The notes: generated by a model from the letters alone, not told the origin. Shown: positions 11,645 through 21,610, counted from the first letter of the stretch. The stretch is DNA of 64,000 nucleotides from Podospora pseudocomata (GCF_035222375.1 NC_085887.1:347501-411500); one strand, 5' to 3'. Numbers and translations are program-made.

Positions 11645-11993
11645 TCACCAGATCATCGCCAATTTCCCCAGCCACAGAAGAAACAAACAAAACAGACCGA
11701 GTGCCCCGAAAGCTACACATCTCACGACCAAAGCATGGTCGTGAGTCTTGGTGTCGATTTCTGACATGACACGGTGCCTCTCGGTGTATCTATCGGTTTC
11801 GGTGGCCTTCTCCTTGGTTTTGACTTCGGCGAGCTTCATTTCGCGTGCCATCTGGCGCCCTCGGAACTGGCGGTCCAGTGCGGCTTGCTCTTTTTCTCAT
11901 GATCGCGTTGCTTTTGGCGGTCGAGCAGGACGGCGGTCGGGATGATGTATTGCGCAATCTGGGGTGGACGAGTTGGGCTGGCATTGTGATGAG
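11645..11993 (-). pseudogene. Small coiled-coil protein with C-terminal TM, frameshifted
   Basis: Two overlapping minus-strand frames read as one protein. The first part gives RPPQIAQYIIPTAVLLDRQK then DHEKK. The second gives QAALDRQFRGRQMAREMKLA, a charged helix, then a hydrophobic segment (CVAFGALGLFCLFLLWLGK) before the stop at 11645. The frames meet at a five-T run (11891-11895; A5 on the coding strand), so one missing or extra base explains the break. A splice acceptor (GATCTAG) at 11994 probably begins this last exon; I could not place the first exon. The gene could code for a tail-anchored coiled-coil protein. Function unknown; it may be intact if the run is a sequencing slip. Confidence 0.45.
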
Positions 11994-12745
11994 CTAGATC
12001 CCAGTCAGCAAAAAACATGCTGGCAAGACGGCAACAGTAAACATGGGAGGGGGTGTTCTTTCAGTATCACGCGGATCCTTTACGCGTTCGTTGGACCGGA
12101 GTCCCAAGCGCCTGTGCCCATTAAGCAATGAACTAAACAATCTACACACCAACCGCCTTTTCGAGCAGATGACGGAAGGCAGGCAGGGACAGCGCGAAGA
12201 CCTATCGGCCAGAGAGAAAACCTTTGCAACCACCGGCGCTGTCTCGAATCACCAAGAATGTTTGCCTGTGTTTCTGCCCTCTCCATAGGAGGGGCGTTTT
12301 ATCTCACAACCCCTGACCCTGCCCACAGGACAGGCTGAGAGGCTACGATATGCTTGGGGAGGACTGTGAGCCGGAGCTCACCTGCTCACCCGCACAAAAA
12401 GCGCCGGGAAGAGCAGAGACGCTTGCCTTGGTATACACAACTGTGATGATCGCGCAGGAGAAGGGCATGCCATCGCCATGGATCTCGGCCATCATAGAGT
12501 AGATCATATGCAGCAAACAAGCTTGCTGATGCTCGTGGGGGATGAAACAGAAGTCTTGAAAGGGAGTCAGGGAGGAAAAGTCGCTTGAAAAGAGCGACTT
12601 TTGGTGAGTGCGGTGGGGGGGAGAAGGAAAAGCTCCGGAAGAGAGAGAAAGAGAGAGAGCAAGCACTGAATTAAATACTTGTGGGCAGATCAGATGGAAG
12701 GGGTCTGTGGGTCAGAGCTTGATCGAATCACCAGCTACCTGCGAA
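11994..12745. other. Intergenic, possible 5' part of the frameshifted gene
   Basis: No supported exon was found here, although the first exon of the small coiled-coil/TM gene on the minus strand should lie in or beyond this stretch. Confidence 0.4.
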
Positions 12746-12965
12746 CAAATCAGCTCAAGATCAAATCAAGCTGGTCAAGATCAAATCAGGCGGGTCGAGA
12801 TCAAGTCAAGCAGGTCGAGATCACATCAAGTGTCTTGAAATCGAACCAAGCAGCTTGAAAATCGACCTGTTCGAAATCAAATCAAGCAGCGCAAAAATCG
12901 ACCTGCTCGAAATCAAATCAACCTGATCGAAATCAGATCAACCTGATTGAAAATTATCCTGTTCA
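12746..12965 (+). repeat. Degenerate minisatellite, unit close to GATCAAATCAAGCNGGTC
   Basis: About ten imperfect copies of an 18-22 bp unit (such as AGATCAAATCAAGCTGGTCA, AGATCAAGTCAAGCAGGTCG and AAATCAAATCAACCTGATCG) follow one another. The middle copies have drifted to an 'AAATCGACCTG' variant. It lies just downstream of the large 13.2-16.5 kb gene. Non-coding in all frames as far as I can see. Confidence 0.85.
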
Positions 12966-13187
12966 AGAATCAACCCACTCTTTCCGCACCATCTTTTCTC
13001 TTTGCTTTGTATATGACAACTTCAGTAAACAGCAACAAAATGCCTTGAATCAGAGGTGTGAATTCCTTAGTGTTTCCAGCCGTGGCCCTGTGCAGGGAAC
13101 CCTTTCTAAACCACCCTACATCATCATCACAGCTCATCATCCTCTTGTGTTTCTCGCGGCTTCTTTGATGGCCTCTGAACTTCCGGT

Positions 13188-16100
13188 TCATCTTCTCCGA
13201 GTACTTGGCTCGGTCTCCCCATCGGTTTGACCGGGGATCCAATCCGGGTCGCTTTCCATCCTCGGCCTTTTTCTTTTCTTCTTCTTGTTCTGGCCATCTA
13301 CGTCTGCGTCTCGACCAGGGGCTGTTGAGCTTGTCCAGGGTATCGCTGCTGATGACGTTGTCGGTACAGGATCTGTTGACGTTGTTGAAGCTGGCTGTGA
13401 TGGCACATCAGTTGCAGTCAAAGTTGAGGGTGGCAGCCTACGAAGAGCGTCCAGGATGGTGTCTGGCGGGATGAGCTGTATAACGGGTCGCTTGTAATGT
13501 TCTCCCGACTGGCTTTGGCCAGTTGAGCCAGTTGGTCGCCACGTCGGGTCCCTCATGAGGTCATCGTGTTCTGACTCCGACTCGGACTCATCACCATCGG
13601 CGTCCTCGCTTGAAATAACAATGACCTCGGACTGTTGGGTGATGTTGGTGGGCTTCTGCCACTCATCAGGCTTCGGGCCTTCACTAATTGTTTCTGTCTC
13701 GACAGGTTTTGCAGTTTCGCCAGTCATCTCCTTATCGCCAGTGTGTTCTGTCTCGCAAGCGTCTTCTGTCTCATCACGGTCTTCTGTCTCGCCGCTATCT
13801 GAATCGTTTGGCTCTTCGTGCTCGGTTCCTGGACCTGTTCTTTCTACTTCTTCGGGACTCTTCCGTTGCAGCACGAACAGGCCAGAACCTTCATTAGCAT
13901 TTCCAACTATCCAAGCCCTTTCCAAAACTACCTTCTTCCCATCTTCCACCATCGTCAGCGCTCCAAACGGAACACACACGATTGCCCTCTTCCCCGTGGA
14001 CTTCTCCAGGTCTATAACACGAACCCAGTGCTGGAAGGGAAGAGCATGGGTCAAGTCGTCAAATCCCCGCTCCATCCATTTGTTTTCAGCCGTCTGGTCC
14101 CCATGGGCCCCCGGTACCTCAACCCTCATCTGCTTCCCAGGCCCCTCCCGGAACATCATCTTCAACAGCGCAGCATCATGGCACAACTTCCAAATCTGCC
14201 TCCGAACAAGGTGTTCGTTTCGAGCAAACTCGAACTGAATCACCGGACTCAGCGTCCGAAAGATCTTATCCCCAAGTGGGGCGATGGCTCGACTAAACCT
14301 CTGAAAAGGGGTCGCTATTTCCTCCTGCGACCCCCTCTCTGAACTCTCCGGCTCAGCAGTCATAGGCTTCACACCAAAACTCTCCACACCCGGTCGGAGT
14401 ATCTGGCGCCACAGCCACATGAAAATCAACTGGCATATCCGATTGGCTCTCTGATCGCGGTTCAGCCTTTCCCAAAGCTCAGGTGGACAAAACGGCTTCT
14501 CCCTGTTCTTTTTTTGGACGTCTGTCTCGAACAACATGGGGCTGTCGAGCTGGAAGGCGGCGCTGTAGCTGAACTGCCTGGTTTGAAGCCTCAGAGAGCG
14601 GAAGAGAGCGTGGATTTGCTCTTGACCCCTGACGATGACCCTTTCGGTGGTAGGAGGCGGCGTCTTTGGATCTTCAGTGTTGGTTGCTGCGTTTACTACT
14701 GCGTGGGAAGGTGCGTCGGCGCCGGTGGAAACGGTCTGCGTGGTGGTTGCTGTTGCTGTGGGAGGTGTGCCAGTACCAGTGGCAGCAAGGGCATTTCTGA
14801 TGATAGCAAGAGCCCGGGTTGTGTTTGGATCTTGGGCAGCGGCGATGGTTCCGGCGGAGGCTGTGTCATTAGGAGCGGTTCCAGTGACAGGTACCTGGAT
14901 AGCAGTGGTGGAGAGGGCCTGGGCAAGGATAGCGAGTGCTTGTGTAATGTCTGGATCTTGGGCTGCAGTTCCTTGGGGAGGTGTATTGGTGCTAGTGGCG
15001 GTGCTCCTGGCAGCAGTCTCTACATGCACGCTTGTTGGGGCAGTATTTGAAGCTTGGACCTGACCCGTTGAGGCAACGTTTGCATCCTGAGCTTGAGCTG
15101 TGGTGGCAGCTATGCCGTGAAACTGCCGCATCTTTTCCTCTACCATTTTACCAATTGCAGCACTTCCTCCTGGTTGACCATTCAAAGGTTGTGTGCCAGG
15201 AGCACCTGTGTTGGCTTGACTGGCTGTTCGAAGCGGAGACGCAGCCGTGGTCATGCTGGTGTCGGCCGAGTTGTTGGGTAGTATGCTGCTGGTTTCATTG
15301 GGGCTCTTTTCTCTACTTAGTGCTTTTACTCGGTCAAGTAAGTGGTCAATTACTCGTTGTTGTCGCTTTGCTTGTTGTTCACACTTGGCCTTCTGTGATT
15401 CTAGGTGTTTGTTCCTCCACGTCATCGACTGCGCCAATGGCGGTAGGATTTGGTCTGTTTGGCTTGTTACTGCTGGTGTTGTTGGCCCCAATGCCTGACA
15501 AGGCGGTTTAGGAGTCTGAGGTTCCTCGTTAGATCCCTCACTCTCGGATTCCTGGCCTCGCTGATGTCCACCCTGAGTTGCCAATTTGTGGTACCTTGTG
15601 AATTTGTCATTCAAATCCTGATAGGCATCCTTGATGAGTACAAGCTCATGTCTTATCGCTCGAAGCATCAGTTGCAACGGCGGCTCCGCATTAGGCGATT
15701 CAACAAGTGTTGTACTCGACTCATCTTGCTCAGGGTTCGATGGGTCTGGGTCTTTTTGATCCGAGGGGGTCCTAGGTTCGTGATGTTGCCTCCCTGGTAC
15801 CGGTGTCGTTCTCGTTCCAGGTGATATTGATGATGTTGTCCCTGAGACCACTGTGTTTCCAGTCCCAGGTACCTGTACCCTGCGCGCCGTGTTTAGCCAG
15901 TTGTTGAGGACTCTTGATGATGTTGGCCTCCCGTCTTTTCCAACTTCTTTCTCTTCACGCAGCCTGGTGATCACCTCATTGAATCTGTCTCTCATTATTT
16001 GAACGTCGCTTTCCAAATCTCTTGCCCAACCTGGCACAAAGGACGTGTCGTAATGGCTTAAATACCTTGACTTCTTCGTCTGGGTCACATCTGCATCCCC

Positions 16101-16466
16101 CTCTCTCGATTTTGATAGTATATCCATAAAAGAGTTGGTAGATCTCCTCCAGGTGCGGAAACTTGAGCTGATCCCTGCCTTGGGCGGCTTCAGGATCCGG
16201 AGCTGGTGACTAACGGAATAGGGTGTCACGGGGGCAGGATGAGGAAGCCATCGCCATCGCGTCCATCCCCAGTCGGCTTTGACTAGCTGGTCGGGGGTTA
16301 TACCCCATCTATTCGCCGCCCCAAGGCCATGCCGAGCGAGCCGTCGATTTCCATGAATATCGGGGGTGTCAGTCTCCGCACGGAGTGGACAGTGAACAGG
16401 AGCCAGCTTTTCCATCGCCGGAACAGTCACCTCCTCCCTGCGGCTTCGTGGCAAAGTGATCGGCAT
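13188..16466 (-). CDS. Large disordered nuclear-type protein, unknown family
   Basis: A single uninterrupted frame encodes 1092 aa from the ATG at 16466. Residues about 100-230 are charged with possible helices. About 230-590 is Thr/Ala/Pro/Gln-rich and low-complexity. About 600-860 looks folded (LFRSLRLQTRQFSYSAAFQL, RICQLIFMWLWRQILRPGVE, PFQHWVRVIDLEKSTGKRAI). Then comes an acidic Glu/Thr repeat region (ETED, ETEH). At about 948 the sequence VIVISSEDADGDESES is a textbook SUMO-interacting motif. A basic NLS-like NKKKKRKRPR lies near 1060, with DPTWRP and DPDWIP repeated on either side. These point to a nuclear SUMO-linked role, which is inference. I do not recognise the family. It is divergent from the acidic protein gene at 17299. 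Confidence 0.78.
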   Translation of the reverse strand: MPITLPRSRREEVTVPAMEKLAPVHCPLRAETDTPDIHGNRRLARHGLGAANRWGITPDQLVKADWGWTRWRWLPHPAPVTPYSVSHQLRILKPPKAGISSSFRTWRRSTNSFMDILSKSREGDADVTQTKKSRYLSHYDTSFVPGWARDLESDVQIMRDRFNEVITRLREEKEVGKDGRPTSSRVLNNWLNTARRVQVPGTGNTVVSGTTSSISPGTRTTPVPGRQHHEPRTPSDQKDPDPSNPEQDESSTTLVESPNAEPPLQLMLRAIRHELVLIKDAYQDLNDKFTRYHKLATQGGHQRGQESESEGSNEEPQTPKPPCQALGPTTPAVTSQTDQILPPLAQSMTWRNKHLESQKAKCEQQAKRQQRVIDHLLDRVKALSREKSPNETSSILPNNSADTSMTTAASPLRTASQANTGAPGTQPLNGQPGGSAAIGKMVEEKMRQFHGIAATTAQAQDANVASTGQVQASNTAPTSVHVETAARSTATSTNTPPQGTAAQDPDITQALAILAQALSTTAIQVPVTGTAPNDTASAGTIAAAQDPNTTRALAIIRNALAATGTGTPPTATATTTQTVSTGADAPSHAVVNAATNTEDPKTPPPTTERVIVRGQEQIHALFRSLRLQTRQFSYSAAFQLDSPMLFETDVQKKNREKPFCPPELWERLNRDQRANRICQLIFMWLWRQILRPGVESFGVKPMTAEPESSERGSQEEIATPFQRFSRAIAPLGDKIFRTLSPVIQFEFARNEHLVRRQIWKLCHDAALLKMMFREGPGKQMRVEVPGAHGDQTAENKWMERGFDDLTHALPFQHWVRVIDLEKSTGKRAIVCVPFGALTMVEDGKKVVLERAWIVGNANEGSGLFVLQRKSPEEVERTGPGTEHEEPNDSDSGETEDRDETEDACETEHTGDKEMTGETAKPVETETISEGPKPDEWQKPTNITQQSEVIVISSEDADGDESESESEHDDLMRDPTWRPTGSTGQSQSGEHYKRPVIQLIPPDTILDALRRLPPSTLTATDVPSQPASTTSTDPVPTTSSAAIPWTSSTAPGRDADVDGQNKKKKRKRPRMESDPDWIPGQTDGETEPSTRRR

Positions 16467-17298
16467 CGTAAAGACAGTGTGCAATGGCTAGATGAAGATT
16501 TTTCAATCAAAAGTTTCAAGAAGCACGCTGTACCTGCTCGAGTTGATTAGGAATCTGTGGGTGTTGACTACCTTTGATGCAGACAAAGAAACCGGCAGCC
16601 AAGGCACCCGGACTTGGACCTGGCATCGCCGCTGGGCTCGATCGACGACAGACAAAGAACCATTGTCGCATATCTCCCGTGTCGGTACCAAAGGCTTTGC
16701 ATCAATCCTATTACAAGGTATCTAAACAATAGCCTTGAAGAGGCCCTACATGATCAGCCACTCACGGTCCTGGGATGAGGTTTTATGGTATAAGGATTTG
16801 TTTAGCATGTGCTGTGCCTCTTTCCTTTCATTTTACATGCACCACTCACTGCGAGTTACTGTCTGCTTCATGTTATTGACAGCACTCTGAAGAAGAATGC
16901 TTCATAATACCACAGCCCCATTTTCAAAGAAATTCATCCATCAGAGAACTCATTCACTTCACTCCCAGTATGGTACTTGCAGAATTTTTCTTACCTATTT
17001 GCTCTGACAAAACGGCAGAGAACATTTTGATTGGTTTGGATGGCCAGCACAGGAGCAATGGTGCTCCAGAATGCTAAAACAAACGTGATGGAAATTCCAT
17101 CCCTTATCCAATCTTGCTCTCGATGAATTCACTCCAAGCTGCCTGCCGTCGTGTCTTTGCCGACGTGTCACCTACGAATTCTATAGCAGTTGCAGCAGGT
17201 CTGAGCTTGGTTTTCTTTCGCAGCATCACACATGTTTGGCTTTTGTGCCTTCACCCGCAACATAGACACAAGAACTTCTTTGTGAAATCGCTGAAGAT
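16467..17298. other. Divergent intergenic region
   Basis: About 830 bp between two genes transcribed away from each other. No supported coding region; it presumably holds both promoters. Confidence 0.5.
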
Positions 17299-18182
17299 AT
17301 GGATTCCACAGCTGAAGCCCAGATCGTAAAGACTCCAGGAGACCAAGACTCCACCGCGGTAACTATATCCCTTTTTCTTTTCTTGGCCCAGCTATGTTTT
17401 CTGACATGTCTGCTTCATTCCTGGCTTTAGGGACAGATATCTGAGGAAGACTTCCCAACTCTCCCTGACAGCTCATCTTTCCATGAAGACTCGGACCAAG
17501 AGGACTCTGACGAAGGGGGCTTTGACGAGGATGCCAGGATTGTTAAAACCACACGGGTCCGCTACAACGATCACAAGCTCTCCAGCGACCCATTCATTGA
17601 CGACTATGGTTTCTTTGAGGACCAACTGGAGGCCCCCGTCAAGAGGTACTACCACTGTCACAAGGATCGGAAGATCCCCCCGCCAAACTGAGGAAGTTCT
17701 GCAAAAAGTGTCGTCAACAACAGGCCATTACCATGGCTCGTATCGAGGTCTGGAAGAAAAGCGGCCGTGTGGGGTATGAACCCTTGCCAACTCAGGAGGA
17801 ATCACCCGCCAAATACGGCATTTTCTACGATTCGGATACTGACACCGAGCTTGAGCTCGAGTTCGTCAAGATTCTCAAGAGGAAGAAGAAGAGAGACAGT
17901 ATTCTCAAACGAAAGCGCTCGCCCGAGCCCGAGGAGGCTGATAACGCTGTCGAGACAACCCCCAATTGCTACCCCAGTAGGAAAAAGACGAAGATAGAGA
18001 AGAAGGTCAGGTGGTCAGAATGGGCTCAGGTTTCCTCGCCCACCAGGTCCTACGAAACAGAGAAAGACGATCCCGGAGTAGAGTTTATCCATTTCGATCC
18101 TGAACAACAGGATGATTCCGAGGCTGAGAATGACGCCGAAGAACAGGAATCTTCACCCGAGCCAATCGAGGACTCAGACTGA
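17299..18182 (+). CDS. Acidic protein with basic tail and Cys pairs, one frameshift
   Basis: Exon 1 is 17299-17358, then an intron 17359-17430 (GTAACT...TTTAG) and exon 2 from 17431. The protein starts MDSTAEAQIVK and runs through a very acidic block (DSDQEDSDEGGFDED). It then breaks at a six-C run (17676-17681), where the frame meets a stop at 17689. The next frame carries on smoothly with KLRKFCKKCRQQQ to the stop at 18182. It contains KILKRKKKRDS, SRKKTKIEKK and an acidic end. Across the break, YHCHK and FCKKC could form a small zinc site. Together about 270 aa, probably nuclear. A single C-run slip is the only defect, so a sequencing error is as likely as a real mutation. Function unknown. 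Confidence 0.6.
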
Positions 18183-18460
18183 GCATTAATTAGCCCTCAG
18201 TGTCAAGCATTTTGGAGCACGTCCAGTCTGTGAAGATGATCACCAGGCATTAGTTGCTTAGATAGCGTTGGAACGAAGAAAGAGAGAGCTACAGCAATTT
18301 TGTTTCCATTGCTAAGCCTCAGCATAGGGCCTTCGGCATGAAGATTAAACAAAAGGCAATATACATTCCCAAGCATCGACCATCTCAGTTGCACTGGTGA
18401 TATCTGCTCCCAAGTTAGCATGGCTCCCATCCCGCCTTCAGCTCTCACCGCAATGAAAAC

Positions 18461-19054
18461 TCACAGAAGCCGCAGCTGCCTCGTCAGCGGTACAACACCC
18501 TCGTCCTCATCCTGAAACTTTCCCTCAACACCTCTCTCCCTGCTCGTCAATGAAATTCTTTCACTCAACATCCACCGAGTCGAAATGCTCCCACATGTTG
18601 ACCACAGGTACTCGGTCTCCGGAACAGCCACCGTCCTGGTGAATGTCTGGCCCACGCCTGAACCCGGAATAGCGGCCGATGTAGTCATCACCTGCCCCGC
18701 GTTGTCCGAGCGATACAACGTTGACAGGAGCGTGAGAGTGATACTTTTGTCCAGATGCTCATAGCCGTGATAGGTGTTCTCAACAACAGCATACTGCACG
18801 TGGCTGTTTGGATGATTGATCGTGATATGGACTCCACAGTTTGATGTTCTTGCAGCAAGGTCGTAACCTGGGCCGATGTAAGCTTGGAGCTTGTCGAAAC
18901 CAAAAGTCATGACCTGGGCGTCAGGGGAAATGGCAGCCGATACAGAGCCCGGTGGACAGCCGCGGCCGGTTGCGTCGACGGTGAAATTCAGGCGTTGGCC
19001 TAGAGCCTGAGCGCTGGCCAAGTAGGAGGGAAGAATAAGGGGGATTAGCTTCAT
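18461..19054 (-). CDS. DUF4360 secreted protein
   Basis: A single exon encodes 197 aa from the ATG at 19054. A signal peptide (MKLIPLILPSYLASAQA) is followed by the DUF4360 pattern: GRGCPPGSVSAAISPDAQVM, FGFDKLQAYIGPGYDLAART, NCGVHITINHP and TYHGYEHLDKSITLTLLSTL, plus the late WSTCGS and LSERISLTS. Cysteines in GCP, NCG and TCG fit the family's disulphides. The family is common in secretomes of Pezizomycotina and has no assigned function. A TATA box lies 84 bp upstream. The length is normal for the family. Confidence 0.92.
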   Translation of the reverse strand: MKLIPLILPSYLASAQALGQRLNFTVDATGRGCPPGSVSAAISPDAQVMTFGFDKLQAYIGPGYDLAARTSNCGVHITINHPNSHVQYAVVENTYHGYEHLDKSITLTLLSTLYRSDNAGQVMTTSAAIPGSGVGQTFTRTVAVPETEYLWSTCGSISTRWMLSERISLTSRERGVEGKFQDEDEGVVPLTRQLRLL

Positions 19055-19137
19055 TTTTACCGGCGGTGGGAGTTGTTAGTGGACGGAAGAGGGTGGAAAA
19101 CATTTGGCCATCATGACACTGAGAATGTGATCTACTC

Positions 19138-19143
19138 TTTATA
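19138..19143 (-). promoter_or_regulatory. TATA box of DUF4360 gene
   Basis: TATAAA on the minus strand, about 84 bp upstream of the start at 19054. Confidence 0.5.
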
Positions 19144-19621
19144 CGCCATGTGTTTTATGTGGGTGAGTCGTCTACAAGGTGGTTCAAAGCCTTCGGCGGG
19201 AATAAAGCTTGGCAGCAGATAGGCCGTGGTGGCATTCCGTCACCAACAGCAGCTGGATAAATGGCAGCAAATTAGAACAAATCTGAGTTTGTCTGTGGTG
19301 AACTCGGTAGGCCTAGTCCGAGGTTCCATTGCAACATATCCTGCATTTGAGCAGCCCATTTTTGGGTCCTTTCTTCTCTCCACATCGAACCGGAGGTCAG
19401 CCTGAGCCACCATGACAACACCGGCAGCATCCCCCTCATAGATCAAGCATGGCATTACCTATGCAGGGCTTGGGAGGTCGCTGCTGGAAAAGCACGGAAC
19501 GATGAGGTCAGATCCCGGACATATTTAATCTTAAACTAATTTAAAGCTTAGATAGATCTATAAAGCCCCTCAGTCTGCCCAGAGGTATACTGTATTGTAT
19601 TCAATCTTTTTTTTCTCTCTA
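19144..19621. other. Intergenic, no gene seen
   Basis: Sequence between the DUF4360 promoter and the transposon. Its last 2 bp give the TA target site of the element (19620-19621). Confidence 0.5.
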
Positions 19622-20215
19622 ACGTGCGTGATAAGCGAGTGACACAGACAAGCGAGCGACACACTTTCCACCACCCCACCATAACTATCCTCAATTATAC
19701 AACCACAACACTAGGAAACTACAATAACTGAATTAGAAATATAAGGCTAGCACCTGCAAAGCCACCCTGTATATTCTTCTCTGTTATAGAGGCGAAGAAG
19801 GCTTCACTTGAGGCACAGAGGAACTCGAGCTTGCTTATATGGTTGATATGTATGCGCATTAAGGCCTCGATCTGGCGACCGTACGCCTGTTTTAGCGGCC
19901 CAAAGCAGCCAACATCGAGTGGTTGAAGGAGGTGGGAGGAGTGTGGAGGCATGCAGGGCGTGATAATGTTATTCTGCTGGCAGTGGCTCGTCGGCGCGCA
20001 AGGGTTTTGAAAGCAACATTATAGACGTTAGCTGCAGCTCGTAAACTCAGATCTTTATCTTTTTCGAGAGCTTGAAGGGCCATAATAAGCCTGCCTTCTT
20101 TTGATGGTGAGGTCATATTGTGTTGTGGAAGAAAGTGATGTTGAAGGTGGAGGTGTTGTGTTGTGGGGGGAAGTGTGTCACTCGCTTATCCGTGTCACTC
20201 GCTTATCACGCACGT
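19622..20215 (-). mobile_element. Internally deleted pogo/Fot1-type DNA transposon (594 bp)
   Basis: Terminal inverted repeats of 43 bp differ by only three transitions. The outer 24 bp (ACGTGCGTGATAAGCGAGTG then ACAC) are identical. Each repeat holds two copies of a subunit like ATAAGCGAGTGACAC. A TA dinucleotide flanks both ends (19620-19621, 20216-20217), the target duplication used by Tc1/mariner/pogo elements. Inside, on the minus strand, are the N-terminal helix-turn-helix start (MTSPSKEGRLIMALQALEKD) and the C-terminal end of the transposase (MPPHSSHLLQPLDVGCF). The middle, with the catalytic DDE residues, is missing. It is therefore a non-autonomous deletion derivative that would need a full copy elsewhere in the genome. 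Confidence 0.92.
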
Positions 20216-20217
20216 TA

Positions 20218-20665
20218 TTCCAAAGTTTTCTTCTTCCTCCCGTTACAACCACCGAAAGCCCGTGAAACCTAAGTTTCTATACCTGTTGTTGCTCTCAATG
20301 GGCTGGTGATCACTGATAGCTGGTGCTGGCAAGACTTGTTAGGCTCACCAGCGTACCTAACATCCGAGTGAAGATTGCTGGCCGTCTTCCTCTGTCGTCT
20401 TGTCTGTATTATGACTGGGTGTGTTTCGTTACTGATTTCGGGCTCAGGGTCCATGGCAACACATGCACCTTTGTTCATGTTGGTCAGATGTCAGAATCTA
20501 TCCGAAGACCTGCGCATTCCGCCCTCAGCGCCGGGATTCCAATCAATCCGCATCGGCCATAACAACCCGCATCCGCAGGGATGACTAACACCGATATCAC
20601 CGTGTCGGGCTGACCGGCTGCCAAGACGGCCGCAGTGCGATGTTCTGCCGACTCTTCGGGAGTAC
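20218..20665. other. Intergenic, no gene seen
   Basis: Between the transposon and the reductase-like gene. No coding support. Confidence 0.5.
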
Positions 20666-20671
20666 TATAAA
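20666..20671 (+). promoter_or_regulatory. TATA box of the NAD(P)-binding protein gene
   Basis: TATAAA about 94 bp upstream of the ATG at 20765. Confidence 0.5.
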
Positions 20672-20764
20672 GTATTTCAAAAAGTGCTGCTTTCTCGTCT
20701 CTTCTCGGTATCATCGGTTCATCCTCAGATTCTTTTGTTTCAAAAGCCACATCATCCAAGCAGG

Positions 20765-21610
20765 ATGCATCTCATCCTAACAGGCGCCACAGGCATGGTC
20801 GGCACCACGGTGCTCGACGCCATGCTCAAGACAACCGACATCTCCAAAATCTCCATCCTCAGTCGCCGGCCAGTGCAATTAGCTGAAGATGCCAAGGACC
20901 CCCGGGTCAACGTCATCATCCACAAGGACTTTTCCTCGTACAGTCCCGAGGTCCTCAGCCAACTCCAAGACGCGGACGGTTGTGTCTGGGCCCTTGGTAT
21001 TAGCCAAACACAAGTGAACAAAGAGTATGTCCCGCACCCGAGCCTATATTACCCCTGCTGGCTTTGGACTGACCAATCTGAATCAAACAGGGACTACATC
21101 ACCATCACCAAAACCTACCCATTGGCCTTTGCGTCGGCTTTCCAACCGGCCTTGAGAGCGACCAACAAGCCATTCAATTTTGTCTATGTCTCCGGCCAAG
21201 GTGCAACCTTCCAGCCGGGGCTCTTCACCCCCATCTTCGGCAAAACAAAAGGCGAGACAGAACTGGCATTGGCTGATGTCAGGAAAAAAAACCCGCTGTT
21301 TCGTGCAAGCACCGTCCGTCCTGGGTTTATCGATTGGCTCGACCAGGACAAGAGCATTACCAAGTACATGCCACCTCTGGGGCTTGCGAGGACGGGGTTG
21401 GGGCATGCGCTGCACCCTGTCTTCAAGTTTGGAATGAGAGGCAACTGGTCTCCAACAGAGCCGCTGGGTGGGTTTCTCACCGGTCTTGCGATGGGCAAGT
21501 GGAATGAGGGATTGAAGACGTTGAAAGGTGACGAGGGGCAGGTGCTGGAAGGAGGATTCCCTGTTGTGGAAAATAACTTCTTTAGAAGGGCGATGGGACT
21601 GCCCAGGTAG
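20765..21610 (+). CDS. NAD(P)-binding Rossmann-fold protein (NmrA/HTATIP2-like)
   Basis: Two exons, 20765-21024 and 21091-21610, encode 259 aa. The intron (GTATGT...AACAG, 66 nt, GACTGAC branch) is a multiple of three without a stop, so an unspliced reading also looks open. I splice it because it restores NKEDYITITK and has full consensus signals. The N-terminus MHLILTGATGMVGTTVLDAM is the GxxGxxG dinucleotide-binding motif, and ILSRRP follows beta-2. Downstream are YVSGQGA and FGKTKGETE in the place of the SDR active-site region. Homologues are atypical SDRs of mostly unknown substrate. It is convergent with the hydrolase gene, 95 bp between stops. Confidence 0.88.
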   Translation: MHLILTGATGMVGTTVLDAMLKTTDISKISILSRRPVQLAEDAKDPRVNVIIHKDFSSYSPEVLSQLQDADGCVWALGISQTQVNKEYVPHPSLYYPCWLWTDQSESNRDYITITKTYPLAFASAFQPALRATNKPFNFVYVSGQGATFQPGLFTPIFGKTKGETELALADVRKKNPLFRASTVRPGFIDWLDQDKSITKYMPPLGLARTGLGHALHPVFKFGMRGNWSPTEPLGGFLTGLAMGKWNEGLKTLKGDEGQVLEGGFPVVENNFFRRAMGLPR

